A stretch of DNA of 64,000 nucleotides from QHXN01 sp032162705 (GTDB lineage Bacteria; Acidobacteriota; Blastocatellia; Pyrinomonadales; Pyrinomonadaceae): contig JAVRON010000099.1 in assembly GCA_032162705.1 (NCBI GenBank), positions 1-64,000 on the forward strand. Direction: 5' to 3'. The notes under the pieces were generated by a model. It did no database searches and was not told where the DNA came from. It saw only the letters and a program-made list of their open reading frames with translations. Below are positions 53,438 through 62,159 of this stretch, in pieces (position 1 is the stretch's first letter; each line of letters starts with the position of its first letter). A program made the translations under genes and the position numbers.

Positions 53438-56268
53438 GGTGCGTTGATCTCCGCCTTCGAGACGAGTTCGATGAGCACGGGCTGTTCCGGCAATTCGTCG
53501 AGCCACTGCTCAAAGCGCGCGCGTAACTCGCGGCGCGTGAGCAGGCCGGACTCGCCGTTCGGGGCCACGACCTTGACCGGCGGCGGCGCGGGCATCCTTC
53601 TGAGCGCTCGCTCGATCAGGCGCACATCACCGCGCGTGAACTTCTCGGGCATGCGCCCCTGCGCGAAGGCCGTCGAAAGAATGCGCGCGCGCCGCGTCGC
53701 CTCCTCTTCCGTCTCACGCCGCGCCAGTGCGTCGAGCGAGATGGCGAGCGTCGTGCCGAGCATCGAGAGCGTCCGGCGATAGACCGCCAGCCCGCGCTCC
53801 ATCAAAGCTTCCAACTCCTCGGGCAGCTCTGACAACTCCTCTGCGCGCGACAGGCGAAACCGGCACGCGCATACGGGCTGCCCCGCGAGCAGACGCCGCA
53901 CGTCAAGCTCGCAGCGTGACCCTTCGGCCTGTCGCAGTAGCCCCTCGGCTTGACGCCAGACCTGAGAACTTACGACCGGCAGACGCGCCAGCGACTCGAA
54001 CTCGCGCCAACGCTCTCCGCGCTTCAACTGCTGAAGCGCCTCGCACATTTCCCGGCTGCTCACAGTTTTATCATGGACTGCGGCGTAATGCTCACCGTAG
54101 CGCGCGCGGAACTCCGTCCACAGTCGCTCGAAGCGCTCGCGCCGCGCGGCGTCGAGAAAGTTGTTTGAATCGTGCGCGATGTTCAGAAGCTCGCGGCGCG
54201 CAGTCTCAAGCTCATCCACGTCTGTCGGCTCGGCCGCCGAGAGGTATGCGCGCACGCGCTCGCGCGACTCGATGCTCTCGACGAACCCGCAGAGGTCTTC
54301 GAGCGTGCGCGTGTGTTCCGCCAGAGTCTCGAACGAGTTGCGGAAGGCTTCGGCGACGCGCGCGAGCGCCTCTTCGAGCGGAATCTTTCCTGCCATCTCC
54401 AACTCAAGCGCACTGGCCGCGCGCCCGAAACTCTTGCACACGTCCGCTTCCGCCTTCCACACGCGCGTCGTCAGGCACGCATCCGGCAGCGCCTCGAACT
54501 TCTGAAGCAGCCCGAGCAGACGCCACTCTTTCAGCCACAGGCCGAGCGCCGCACGCACCTCGCCGCGCACATCCCTCGCCGCCGTGCCGAGCGACGGCCT
54601 GCCCGTCACCACCCGCGCCCATTCGAGTGACTCTTCAGACAGAGACTCTGCAACGCCGACTCTGTGCCCCTCCCTCTCGTTCGTGCGTTTGTCCACGGAT
54701 ACCGCGGGCGAGTCGCCGCGCACGTTGACGCTCTCAGCAAAGTTAGAATCCTTTAAGGCCGGAGCGTCGGTCTCTAACTTCGACTCGGTGGTCTCTAACG
54801 TTCGCCCGGCGGTCTCTAACTTTTGCGCGTCGGTCTCTAACTTCGGCTCAGCGAACGATGCCTTGCGACCGGCTGCCTCCGCTTTCGGTTCTGTCTTCGA
54901 GACCGGCGCAGCGGCCTTCGTCAACGGCGCGACAGTCTGCGCCTCTTGCGCGACTGACTCGCGCGCGCCGGTGCGGAAGCGGTAGCGCGTCTCGCCGCCG
55001 GGGCCTGCGGCAAGGATGAAACTGCCTGCGGGGACTTCCGCCGCGAAACGCGCGAGGGTTTCGCCAACCCGGCGCGGCGCGTCCCCACCCGCGTCGCCAT
55101 CGGTTAGCAGAAGCGCGGCGCACATCTCGCCCGGGGTCACATCGCGCCCGTCGAGCGAGAGCACGAAGAGACTCTTCAGGATCAGACGCGCCTGGTAGCG
55201 CTGCATGACGGGAAGCTGGCCGATGCAGTGCTCGGTCAGGTGGTCGTAAGTCGCGAACGCCTCTCGAAGCTCCGTCGAGAGGCGCAAGCCCTCCTCGGTC
55301 GAGTCGAAGACCTCGTCGAGCAGCACGAGCGAGAGCGCGGGGCGCGAGGTGGCACGCGCAGCCGAGGCGGCGGCGAACGGCAGGAAGGCAAACGTCGGGA
55401 GGAAGAGCCGCACGCCGGAAGCGACTTCGACGACGAGCGGGTGAACGGGATAGACGGATGAGAAGCGCGCCTGGCTCCAGTTGAACTCGTGGACGGTCGC
55501 GCGCAGCGCCTCGTAGATGTCGCGCAGAGTGTCGCCGACCTGCGGCTTCTTGCGCAGCACGAACTGGTCGGCCACGCGGTAGAGATTCTCCGGGTCGAGA
55601 TAGTCGATGCGGTAAGCGCCCGCCACGGCGACGTTCGCGCCGTCGGCGTTCGCGATGTCGTCGTCGAGCGCGAGCGCCAGAAAGATGTTCAGGCCGCGCG
55701 CCGCCACGGCCAAAGAGGCGAGCACGGGGCCGTCGTCGCGAGAGACTCGCGCAGGGCGATTGAACGCCGTGTCGATGATGACGACTAAGGTCTCGCCCAT
55801 CGCCCGCGAGGCGGCGACGGCCAGCATCTCCGCAGGCTCGCGCCCCCACTGTACCTCGCTCCCACCGAAGAAGGCTGCGAAGGTCGCCGACAGTTCGTCG
55901 CCCAATGTCGGGCGCGTGCCCCTCTCGACGCGGGTCACTAGATAGCGACGCCCCGTCAGTCGCTCCGCGCTCGCAGAGACGTGCGCGTCCTCCACCCCCT
56001 GTCGCAGACGCTCCGCCCCGGCCAGTGCCCCCAGCACCGCCAGCGTGTGGCTCTTGCCGACGCCCCTCGCTCCCGCCAGCGCACGCGCCGCGCCAGTGCC
56101 CGGCGGCAAGTCGGCCAGCACGTCGAGCCAACGCGACAGCAGGTCTGAAGTCACGTCGGTGAAGCGATAGGCGGCGAGTGCCTGCGCGGGGTCTTCTGCG
56201 AAGTTCCCGACCTGCTCGAACGACTGCGGCTCGACCAAGTCCTTGATCTTATCCTGTATTCGTTTCAT
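53434..56268 (-). CDS. Large P-loop ATPase of unknown function (BrxC/DUF6079-like resemblance)
   Basis: The 944-aa protein has a Walker A loop near residue 66 (ALAGARGVGKSHTLAVLGA), Walker B-like strands LVVIIDTAF and LNIFLALALDDDIA, and a sensor-like region (LVLLDEVFDSTEEGLRLSTEL). A Lys/Glu/Thr-rich linker near residues 470-540 has four 7-residue repeats. The C-terminal part is helical (DLCGFVESIESRERVRAYLSAAEPTDVDELE) with two Cys-x-Cys pairs nearby. The layout recalls the ATPases of BREX (BrxC/PglY) and DUF6079, but no other BREX gene is here. It overlaps the DUF2520 gene. Function is open. Confidence 0.75.
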   Translation of the reverse strand: MKRIQDKIKDLVEPQSFEQVGNFAEDPAQALAAYRFTDVTSDLLSRWLDVLADLPPGTGAARALAGARGVGKSHTLAVLGALAGAERLRQGVEDAHVSASAERLTGRRYLVTRVERGTRPTLGDELSATFAAFFGGSEVQWGREPAEMLAVAASRAMGETLVVIIDTAFNRPARVSRDDGPVLASLAVAARGLNIFLALALDDDIANADGANVAVAGAYRIDYLDPENLYRVADQFVLRKKPQVGDTLRDIYEALRATVHEFNWSQARFSSVYPVHPLVVEVASGVRLFLPTFAFLPFAAASAARATSRPALSLVLLDEVFDSTEEGLRLSTELREAFATYDHLTEHCIGQLPVMQRYQARLILKSLFVLSLDGRDVTPGEMCAALLLTDGDAGGDAPRRVGETLARFAAEVPAGSFILAAGPGGETRYRFRTGARESVAQEAQTVAPLTKAAAPVSKTEPKAEAAGRKASFAEPKLETDAQKLETAGRTLETTESKLETDAPALKDSNFAESVNVRGDSPAVSVDKRTNEREGHRVGVAESLSEESLEWARVVTGRPSLGTAARDVRGEVRAALGLWLKEWRLLGLLQKFEALPDACLTTRVWKAEADVCKSFGRAASALELEMAGKIPLEEALARVAEAFRNSFETLAEHTRTLEDLCGFVESIESRERVRAYLSAAEPTDVDELETARRELLNIAHDSNNFLDAARRERFERLWTEFRARYGEHYAAVHDKTVSSREMCEALQQLKRGERWREFESLARLPVVSSQVWRQAEGLLRQAEGSRCELDVRRLLAGQPVCACRFRLSRAEELSELPEELEALMERGLAVYRRTLSMLGTTLAISLDALARRETEEEATRRARILSTAFAQGRMPEKFTRGDVRLIERALRRMPAPPPVKVVAPNGESGLLTRRELRARFEQWLDELPEQPVLIELVSKAEINAP
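54769..54852. repeat. 21-bp coding tandem repeat in the ATPase gene
   Basis: Four 21-base units encode heptapeptides of the type KLETDAQ/KLETAGR/TLETTES/KLETDAP. They lie in the low-complexity linker after the ATPase domain and may vary in number between strains. Confidence 0.85.
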
Positions 56269-56725
56269 GCGCTCCCGGCGGGATGATTGCTACGACAGCC
56301 CCTTGTAGATTGAGGAAGGAAGGGCAATTTGAATCTAGCACGCGGCCCGCCGCCGTTGCAATCAATAAGTTTTTTTACTTCCGCGCGTCGCTTTCGCTGC
56401 TATAATCAGCCCGAGTCTCCTCCAAATAAGCGCGGCAGTAGAGGACGGGCCGCCCGACTTCTCGGCGGGCGCATTGACAACCGGTATGTCGTCAACGGGC
56501 GGCGACTTACGGGCGGGGGCGGACACAACCAACGACGTGCCCCCTCGCATCAAAGTCTTGCGCCTTTCCGGATTCCCTTCGCTGAACCGTCCAGCTCACC
56601 TGTTGACGGCGCTCCCTCTGGGAGTGAGCGACCGAGGGGTCATCCGTCCGGGTGTACAGGGTTTTGCGAAGAGGCTAACTTCCTTCCTGCCATAGGCGTT
56701 GAAAAGTTTTTTGGAGGCACACGTC
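56269..56725. other. Long leader or intergenic region before the M48 protease gene
   Basis: This 457-base gap separates two divergent genes. TATAAT at 56401-56406 is a likely -10 for the protease gene, giving a leader of about 310 bases. Within the leader are small hairpins (CCGCC...GGCGG near 56450; CTCCCTCTGGGAG near 56610). A short open frame at 56474 is not convincing. No known RNA family was recognised. Confidence 0.45.
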
Positions 56726-57931
56726 ATGCACCACAGATTCTCCCGCTCGTTTACGGCCCTCGGGCTAGTCTTCAGCCTTTGGGTCGGGTCGCTCGCGGCC
56801 GTGGCCGCTCCGCAGACGCAGGGCGCGCAGAAGACCGACAAGCAGGCTTCAAGCGACAAGAACAAGAACGACAAGAAGAGCGACGAGCAGGAGGCGAAGG
56901 CTTCCGCGTCTCAGCCGACGCAGTCGAACCCGGGCCGCCCGCTCTCCGAAAAGGAAGACCCGCGGCTGATCGGCAAGCGCAAGATCAACGGCGGCTTCAT
57001 CGCCAGCATCAGCGGCGGAGTGGACAAGGAAGTCCAGCAGGGCCGGCAGTTGGCGGCGGAAGTTGACCGCCAGGCCAAGTTCATCGACGACCCCGTTATC
57101 ACTGAATACATCAACCGCGTCGGCCAGAACATCGTGCTCCACTCCGATGCCAAAGTGCCTTTTACCATCAAGGTCATCGACTCCGACGAGGTCAACGCCT
57201 TTGCCCTGCCCGGTGGCTTCTTCTACGTCAACAAAGGTCTGATCCTCGCCGCTGACAACGAGGCCGAAGTGGCGGGCGTCATGGCGCACGAGATCGGTCA
57301 CGTCGCCGCGCGCCACGCCATGGAGAATCAAGCCAAAGGGATGCTCGCACAGATCGGTCTCATGGCCGGCTCGATCTTTCTGGGCGGTTTGGGCGGCATG
57401 CTCATCAATCAGGGCGCGCAGTTCGGCGCGCTCCTGGGCTTCATGAAGTTTAGCCGCAGCGCCGAGGCGGAGGCCGATATGCTCGGCGTCGAGTACATGT
57501 GGGCCGCAGGCTACGACCCGAACGCCATGTCCACGATGTTCGAGAAGCTCGCGGCGAAGAACAAGAAGAAGCCCGGCACCTTCTCGAAGCTGTTCGAGAC
57601 GCACCCGCAGTCACTCGACCGCATGGAGGCGACCCGCGAGCTTGTCGCGCGCTTCCCAGACAAAGAGGAGTATGTGCTCTCGACCTCGGAATTCCAGCGC
57701 GTTAAGGGGCGACTGCTCCGGCTCTCGAACGCGCGTGCATCCTCAGCCGGCGACATCAGCCCCGGCGATGACGGAGCGCCTGGACGCCCGACGCTCAAGC
57801 GCCGCTCGCCCGCTGCGGACGACACCGGCACACCCGCCGACCCTGCGACGGCGACGCCCGAGAAGAAGGATGACAAACCGCAGCTCAAGCGTCGTACGGA
57901 CGACCCGCAGCAGCAACAACCCCCGCAGTAA
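56726..57931 (+). CDS. M48-family metalloprotease (secreted)
   Basis: The 401-aa protein has a signal peptide (ALGLVFSLWVGSLAAVAA) and a linker, then a zinc protease domain: VNAFALPGGFFYVNKGLILAADNEAEVAGVMAHEIGHVAARHAM (HExxH), the third ligand in AEAEADMLGVEYM (ExxxD), and KLFETHPQSLDRM. It resembles periplasmic BepA/YfgC and LoiP-type proteases that maintain the outer membrane. After residue 330 there is a Pro/Asp/Lys-rich disordered tail. TTGGAGG precedes the ATG. Confidence 0.95.
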   Translation: MHHRFSRSFTALGLVFSLWVGSLAAVAAPQTQGAQKTDKQASSDKNKNDKKSDEQEAKASASQPTQSNPGRPLSEKEDPRLIGKRKINGGFIASISGGVDKEVQQGRQLAAEVDRQAKFIDDPVITEYINRVGQNIVLHSDAKVPFTIKVIDSDEVNAFALPGGFFYVNKGLILAADNEAEVAGVMAHEIGHVAARHAMENQAKGMLAQIGLMAGSIFLGGLGGMLINQGAQFGALLGFMKFSRSAEAEADMLGVEYMWAAGYDPNAMSTMFEKLAAKNKKKPGTFSKLFETHPQSLDRMEATRELVARFPDKEEYVLSTSEFQRVKGRLLRLSNARASSAGDISPGDDGAPGRPTLKRRSPAADDTGTPADPATATPEKKDDKPQLKRRTDDPQQQQPPQ

Positions 57932-57970
57932 GGACAAGCCCCGCACGCCCCCCGGCGGAAACCGAGCAGC

Positions 57971-58006
57971 GAAGGCTCTCAGGTCTCTAGAGACTTGAGA
58001 GCCTTC
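57971..58006. terminator. Perfect 16-base inverted repeat after the protease gene
   Basis: GAAGGCTCTCAGGTCTC pairs with AGACTTGAGAGCCTTC, one mismatch, with a tiny loop. No T-run follows on the plus strand, so intrinsic termination is only probable. Confidence 0.6.
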
Positions 58007-58046
58007 GGTTTGAGGGATGCTTCCGGCAAAGGCGTGTCTCCGCTGC

Positions 58047-58075
58047 TTGACAACAAAAAGGCCGTTTCGTATTCT
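58047..58075 (+). promoter_or_regulatory. Strong sigma70-type promoter for rplM-rpsI
   Basis: A consensus TTGACA (58047-58052), 17-base spacer and TATTCT (58070-58075) lie 43 bases upstream of the rplM ATG. This is the clearest promoter in the window and suits a highly expressed ribosomal operon. Confidence 0.8.
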
Positions 58076-58118
58076 ACTCGTTCGCGTTCTAGACGCTTAA
58101 AATTGAGAGAGTTATCCT

Positions 58119-58580
58119 ATGTCAACATATTTTCCCAGCGGGGACGGACTCGCTGATAATCGCAAGTGGTACGTCGTGGATGCGGAGGGCCAGACCGTAG
58201 GCCGTCTGGCAACCGAGGTGGCGCGCGTGCTGATGGGCAAGAACAAGCCGCAGTATACGCCCTTCCTCGACACGGGCGACCACGTCATCGTCATCAACGC
58301 ACGCAAGGCCGTTTTCAAAGGCTCGAAGAACGACCAGAAGATGTACCACCACCACACGCTCTATCCGGGCGGCCTGCGCTCGATCTCAGTCAAGGATCAG
58401 TTCGACAGGCATCCCGAGCGCGTCATCGAGTTGGCCGTGCGCGGCATGTTGCCGAAGAACAAGCTCGGCAAGGCGATGGGAAAGAAACTCAAAGTCTACG
58501 CCGACGCCGAGCACCCGCACGCGGCGCAACGCCCCGAGTCGCTCGCCTTGAGCGCGCGGGCGGCGGCGCAGAAGGCATAA
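58119..58580 (+). CDS. rplM: 50S ribosomal protein L13
   Basis: The 153-aa protein has the L13 core: KWYVVDAEGQTVGRLATEVARVLMGKNKPQYTPFLDTGDHVIVINARKA, KMYHHHTLYPGGLRSIS, ERVIELAVRGMLPKNKLGKAMGKKLKVYADAEHPHAAQ. L13 is an early assembly protein of the large subunit. It is followed 28 bases later by rpsI, the usual partner. The last dozen residues (LALSARAAAQKA) are a short Ala-rich extension. Confidence 0.99.
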   Translation: MSTYFPSGDGLADNRKWYVVDAEGQTVGRLATEVARVLMGKNKPQYTPFLDTGDHVIVINARKAVFKGSKNDQKMYHHHTLYPGGLRSISVKDQFDRHPERVIELAVRGMLPKNKLGKAMGKKLKVYADAEHPHAAQRPESLALSARAAAQKA

Positions 58581-58608
58581 ACGAAGTTTAAGGTAAGGAA
58601 GAGGAACT

Positions 58609-59001
58609 GTGGCAGACATTCAGTATTACGGAACCGGGCGGCGCAAAACTTCGACGGCGCGCGTTTACTTGAGGCCGGGCACGGGCGAGATCAAGATCAA
58701 TCGCAAGACCTTCGACCAGTATTTCCCCAACCAGGCGCTTCGCATGGTCATCCGCCAGCCTTTGACGCTCACCGATACGGCCAACAAGTTCGACATCGTC
58801 GTCAACGTCGCGGGCGGCGGCCCGGCGGGACAGGCCGGTGCGGTGCGCCACGGCATCACACGCGCGCTGATGGTGTTCAACTCAGACCTGCGCCCCGCGC
58901 TCAAAGACGCAGGACTCGTTACGCGTGACCCGCGCGCCAAAGAGCGCAAGAAGTACGGCCAGAAGGGCGCGCGCAAGCGCTTCCAGTTCTCGAAGAGATA
59001 A
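58609..59001 (+). CDS. rpsI: 30S ribosomal protein S9
   Basis: The 130-aa protein starts at GTG with GAGGAA upstream. It has QYYGTGRRKTSTARVYLRPGTG, the NVAGGGPAGQAGAVRHGITRAL loop and the C-terminal tail KYGQKGARKRFQFSKR, whose final Lys-Arg contacts the P-site tRNA. Length is normal. It ends just before a heptamer hairpin. Confidence 0.99.
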   Translation: MADIQYYGTGRRKTSTARVYLRPGTGEIKINRKTFDQYFPNQALRMVIRQPLTLTDTANKFDIVVNVAGGGPAGQAGAVRHGITRALMVFNSDLRPALKDAGLVTRDPRAKERKKYGQKGARKRFQFSKR

Positions 59002-59008
59002 TCATCTA

Positions 59009-59082
59009 GTGATAAGTGATGCGTGATAAGTGATAAGACAATCCGTCTTTTTCTTATCACTTATCACGCATCACTTATCACC
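59009..59082. repeat. Intergenic heptamer hairpin, GTGATRA family
   Basis: The left arm has GTGATAA, GTGATGC and GTGATAA units; the right arm has the compensating GCATCAC. The matched change in both arms shows the pairing is kept. The loop contains AAGACAATCCGTCTTTTTCTT. Confidence 0.92.
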
Positions 59083-59100
59083 GTCGTTAATCCATTGCCT

Positions 59101-59145
59101 CGCCCCGATTGGTTGTCCTCCTTGCTCAAGGAGGCTCTTGGGGCG
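59101..59145 (+). promoter_or_regulatory. Structured leader hairpin upstream of rpsB
   Basis: CGCCCC (59101-59106) pairs with GGGGCG, and an inner CCTCCTT pairs with AAGGAGG. The inner AAGGAGG is an anti-Shine-Dalgarno-like complement within the leader. The rpsB start is 43 bases after it. Autoregulation by S2 is possible but only inferred. Confidence 0.45.
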
Positions 59146-59187
59146 CGGCGAGTACACAAAACCAATCCGGATTGAGGAGGATTTAGT

Positions 59188-60249
59188 TTGCCAGTCACCG
59201 TTACGATGAAAGAATTGCTGGAGGCCGGCGTGCACTTCGGCCACCAGGTCAGACGTTGGAATCCGAAGATGAAGGAGTTTATCTTCGGCGAGCGCAACGG
59301 CATTAACATTATCGACCTTCAGAAGACGCAGAAGATGTTTCGCGACGCCATCTCGTTCGTCACCTCTCTGATGGGCGAAGACCGCGGGCGCAACATCCTC
59401 TTCGTCGGCACCAAGCGGCAGGCGCAGGACGCCATCCGCGAAGAGGCCGAACGCGCGGGACAGTATTACATCAATCAGCGCTGGCTGGGCGGCCTTTTGA
59501 CGAACTTCCAGACCGTGCAGAAGTCGATCAAGCGCCTGCGCGACCTCGAAGCGATGCAATTGGACGGTCGCTACGAGAAGATGACGAAGAAGGAGCGCAT
59601 CAAGCTCGACCGCGAGCGCGAGATTCTCGACAAGAACCTTTCGGGCATCAAGAACATGACGCGACTGCCCGACGCGCTCTTCGTCATCGACGTGCGTAAA
59701 GAGGACATCGCCGTCAAGGAGGCCAATCGCCTCGGCATCCCCATCATCGCGGTGGTTGACACCAACTGCTCGCCCGAAGGCATCGACTACGTCATCCCCG
59801 GCAACGACGACGCACTGCGCGCCGTGCGGCTCTTCGCCTCGCGCATCGCCGACGCCGTCGTCGAGGGACAGCAGTTGCACAGCAAGGGCAGCGAGGACGA
59901 GGACGGGGGACAGACCTCTGCTGCGGAGGCTGCCTCCGTCGCCGCTTCCGCACCCACGACGCGTCCCGCCGCGACCTCTTCGGATACGACCGCAGGCGAG
60001 CCTGGCGCGCAGGTCGCCGCCTCGGGCGATGCCCCGAACGTCTCGCCCGAGGCGGAAGTCTCCGTCCCCGGCAACATCGGCTTCGGCAAGACGGGCCAGC
60101 AACCCGACAGCGTCGGCGACCGCGAACAGGTCGGAACACACGCGCCCGTACGCGGCGCGACCGGCGCGCCGCAGACCGAAGGCACGCAGCAGTCATCCTC
60201 TTCGCCCGAGCAGGAGAAGGGCGCGGAGACGGTCGGCGCGGCCAAGTAA
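59188..60249 (+). CDS. rpsB: 30S ribosomal protein S2 with long C-terminal extension
   Basis: The 353-aa protein starts at TTG after GAGGAGG. Core S2 motifs: MKELLEAGVHFGHQVRRWNPKMKEFIF, FVGTKRQAQDAIREEA, QRWLGGLLTNFQTVQKSIKRL, DALFVIDVRKEDIAVKEANRLGIPIIAVVDTNCSPEG, and DYVIPGNDDALRAVRLFASRIADAV. The usual family ends near residue 235-250; here about 110 more residues, rich in Ala, Ser, Pro and Glu, follow. Their role is unknown and they are probably disordered. Confidence 0.98.
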   Translation: MPVTVTMKELLEAGVHFGHQVRRWNPKMKEFIFGERNGINIIDLQKTQKMFRDAISFVTSLMGEDRGRNILFVGTKRQAQDAIREEAERAGQYYINQRWLGGLLTNFQTVQKSIKRLRDLEAMQLDGRYEKMTKKERIKLDREREILDKNLSGIKNMTRLPDALFVIDVRKEDIAVKEANRLGIPIIAVVDTNCSPEGIDYVIPGNDDALRAVRLFASRIADAVVEGQQLHSKGSEDEDGGQTSAAEAASVAASAPTTRPAATSSDTTAGEPGAQVAASGDAPNVSPEAEVSVPGNIGFGKTGQQPDSVGDREQVGTHAPVRGATGAPQTEGTQQSSSSPEQEKGAETVGAAK

Positions 60250-60295
60250 GTCGCGACCCGGGCCGACCCGACATTCAATTTTCAAACGACGGCGA

Positions 60296-60342
60296 GCGCA
60301 GCCCTCCATTGCGGATGAACCCGCCGGGCTGCGCATCTTTTT
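60296..60342 (+). terminator. Terminator/attenuator between rpsB and tsf
   Basis: GCGCAGCCC pairs with GGGCTGCGC, with an inner GCGG/CCGC stem, followed by ATCTTTTT. It could partly terminate rpsB transcripts before tsf. Confidence 0.8.
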
Positions 60343-60343
60343 G

Positions 60344-60471
60344 AGTAGACAGTAGACAGTAGTCAGTAGACAGTAGGCTCCGCTAAGCATAGGCCGCCAC
60401 CTTTCTTCTGACTGCCCGGCTCGTAAAGGTTTTTCCTACTGTCTACTGACTACTATCTACTGTCTACTTTT
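60344..60471. repeat. Intergenic heptamer hairpin, GTAGWCA family
   Basis: The left arm has GTAGACA/GTAGTCA units, then GGCTCCGCTAAGC; the right arm has AAAGGTTTTTCCTACTG and TGTCTAC units. It ends 13 bases before the tsf ATG. Confidence 0.92.
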
Positions 60472-60484
60472 CAGGAGAGTTATC

Positions 60485-61156
60485 ATGGCGGACATTACAC
60501 CGGGTGCGGTCAAGGCGCTGAGGGAGAAGACGGGCGCGGGGATGATGGATTGCAAGAAGGCGCTCCAGGAGGCCGAGGGCAACGAGGAGCAGGCGGTCGA
60601 AATCCTGCGCAAGCGCGGCATGGCTACCGCCGGGAAGAAGGCGGGACGAGTCGCCGCAGAGGGCGCGGTCGGCTCCTATATTCACATGGGCGGCAAGGTC
60701 GGCGTGCTCGTCGAGATCAACTGCGAGACCGACTTCGTCGCGCGCACCGACGATTTCCAGGCGCTCGTCAAGGATGTCGCGATGCACATCGCCGCCGCCG
60801 AGCCGCGCTTCGTCACGCGCGAGGAAGTGCCCGCGGACTTGCTCGACAAGGAGCGCGAGATCACGCGCGCACAGATCGCGAACGACCCGAAGAACGCGAA
60901 CAAGCCCGAGCAGGTCATCGAAAAGATCGTCGAAGGCCGCTTGAACAAGTTCTTTGAGGAGACGGTTCTCCTAGACCAGCCCTTCGTCAAAGACCCGGCC
61001 AAGACCATCAATGAACTCTTGACCGAAAAGATTGCCCGGACGGGCGAGCGCATCACCGTGCGCCGCTTCTCGCGTTACAAGATGGGCGAAGGACTCGCCA
61101 AGCGCGAAGAGGACTTCGGCAGCGAGGTCGCTGCGCTGACCGGCGGCAATCAGTAA
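60485..61156 (+). CDS. tsf: Translation elongation factor Ts
   Basis: The 223-aa protein has the UBA-like N-terminus (VKALREKTGAGMMDCKKALQEAEGNEEQAVEILRKRGM), the TDFVAR loop (VEINCETDFVARTDDFQALV) that contacts EF-Tu, and a C-terminal FSRYKMGEGLAKREEDFGSEV. It exchanges GDP on EF-Tu. AGGAG is present before the ATG, unlike most hairpin-adjacent genes. It is in normal rpsB-tsf order. Confidence 0.98.
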   Translation: MADITPGAVKALREKTGAGMMDCKKALQEAEGNEEQAVEILRKRGMATAGKKAGRVAAEGAVGSYIHMGGKVGVLVEINCETDFVARTDDFQALVKDVAMHIAAAEPRFVTREEVPADLLDKEREITRAQIANDPKNANKPEQVIEKIVEGRLNKFFEETVLLDQPFVKDPAKTINELLTEKIARTGERITVRRFSRYKMGEGLAKREEDFGSEVAALTGGNQ

Positions 61157-61174
61157 GCGCTTTAACAGAAGGAC

Positions 61175-61296
61175 AATTAACAGGGATAGACAGGATAGGC
61201 AGGATGAAACGAAAGAATAAGCATTTGAGATTTGGAATCTGAAATCTGAAATCTGAAATTCTCTTATCCTGTCCATCATGTCCATCCCTGTTAATT
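61175..61296. repeat. Intergenic nested hairpin before pyrH (9-bp outer, AATCTGA inner)
   Basis: Outer arms AATTAACAGGGATAGACAGG and its complement; an inner segment has AATCTGA repeats at 7-bp spacing. It is the second copy of the type at 11177. It ends 8 bases before the pyrH ATG. Confidence 0.88.
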
Positions 61297-61304
61297 TCTG
61301 ACGC

Positions 61305-62075
61305 ATGACAAACAGTGATGACAATACGGTGGCCGACAGCGCGAAGAAGCAGGTCAAGTCTGCCTTCAGCCGCATACTGCTGAAAGCGTCGGGCGAGGCG
61401 CTGATGGGCGCGCAGAACTACGGCGTTGATGTAGGTGTGGCGCGCTCCATCGCCGAAGAGATCAGGGACGTACGCGACCTCGGCGTCGAGGTGGCGGTGG
61501 TCGTCGGCGGCGGTAACATCTTCCGAGGTGTCTCGGAGAGCGCGGGCGACATGGACAGGTCGAGCGCCGACTACATCGGCATGCTCGCCACCGTGATGAA
61601 CGCCGTGGTGTTGCAGGACGCTTTGGAGAAGGTCGGCGTCCACACGCGCGTGCTCTCGGCCATCAACATTCCGCAGGTCGCCGAGCCGTTCATACGACGC
61701 CGCGCTATCCGCCATCTGGAGAAGGGGCGCGTCGTCATCTTTGCCGCGGGGACGGGCAATCCGTACTTCACGACCGACTCGGCGGCGGCGCTGCGCGCAC
61801 TCGAAATCAAGGCGGACGTGATATTGAAGGCGACGAAAGTTGACGGCGTCTACACGGCTGACCCCGTCAAAGACCCGACCGCCACGCGCTTCGACTGCAT
61901 CACCTACCGCGAGGTGTTAGAGAAGCAACTGAAGGTGATGGACGCCTCCGCCATCTCGCTCTGCATGGACAACGACCTCCCCATCGTCGTCTTCAACATG
62001 CGCACCACAGGCAACATCGTCCGCGTCGTCTCAGGCGAGACCGTCGGCACGTGGGTCTGCAACGAAAAGCCGTGA
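61305..62075 (+). CDS. pyrH: UMP kinase
   Basis: The 256-aa amino-acid-kinase-fold enzyme has RILLKASGEALMG, VAVVVGGGNIFRG, ADYIGMLATVMNAVVLQDAL, AAGTGNPYFTTDSAAALRALE and VDGVYTADPVKDP. It phosphorylates UMP to UDP. There is an N-terminal extension of about 20 residues. The ATG lies 8 bases after a hairpin with no RBS. The gene sits between tsf and frr, a conserved order. Confidence 0.98.
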   Translation: MTNSDDNTVADSAKKQVKSAFSRILLKASGEALMGAQNYGVDVGVARSIAEEIRDVRDLGVEVAVVVGGGNIFRGVSESAGDMDRSSADYIGMLATVMNAVVLQDALEKVGVHTRVLSAINIPQVAEPFIRRRAIRHLEKGRVVIFAAGTGNPYFTTDSAAALRALEIKADVILKATKVDGVYTADPVKDPTATRFDCITYREVLEKQLKVMDASAISLCMDNDLPIVVFNMRTTGNIVRVVSGETVGTWVCNEKP

Positions 62076-62147
62076 TAAGTGATGAGTGATGAGTGATAAG
62101 AAAGAGTAGTCGATTTTCTTATCACTCATCACTCATCACTTATCACT
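62072..62147. repeat. Intergenic heptamer hairpin, GTGATRA family
   Basis: The left arm includes the pyrH stop codon. GTGATAA and GTGATGA units pair with a right arm ending 12 bases before the frr ATG, with GGAGAG in between as an RBS. Confidence 0.92.
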
Positions 62148-62159
62148 CGGAGAGAAGCT

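Noticed and set aside
53434..56268. Full BREX defence system
   Set aside because: Only a BrxC-like ATPase is present; no PglX methyltransferase, PglZ, BrxA or BrxB genes adjoin it.
56413..56700. 6S RNA, RNase P RNA or SRP RNA in the long leader
   Set aside because: None of the conserved sequence blocks of these RNAs could be seen; only small local hairpins.
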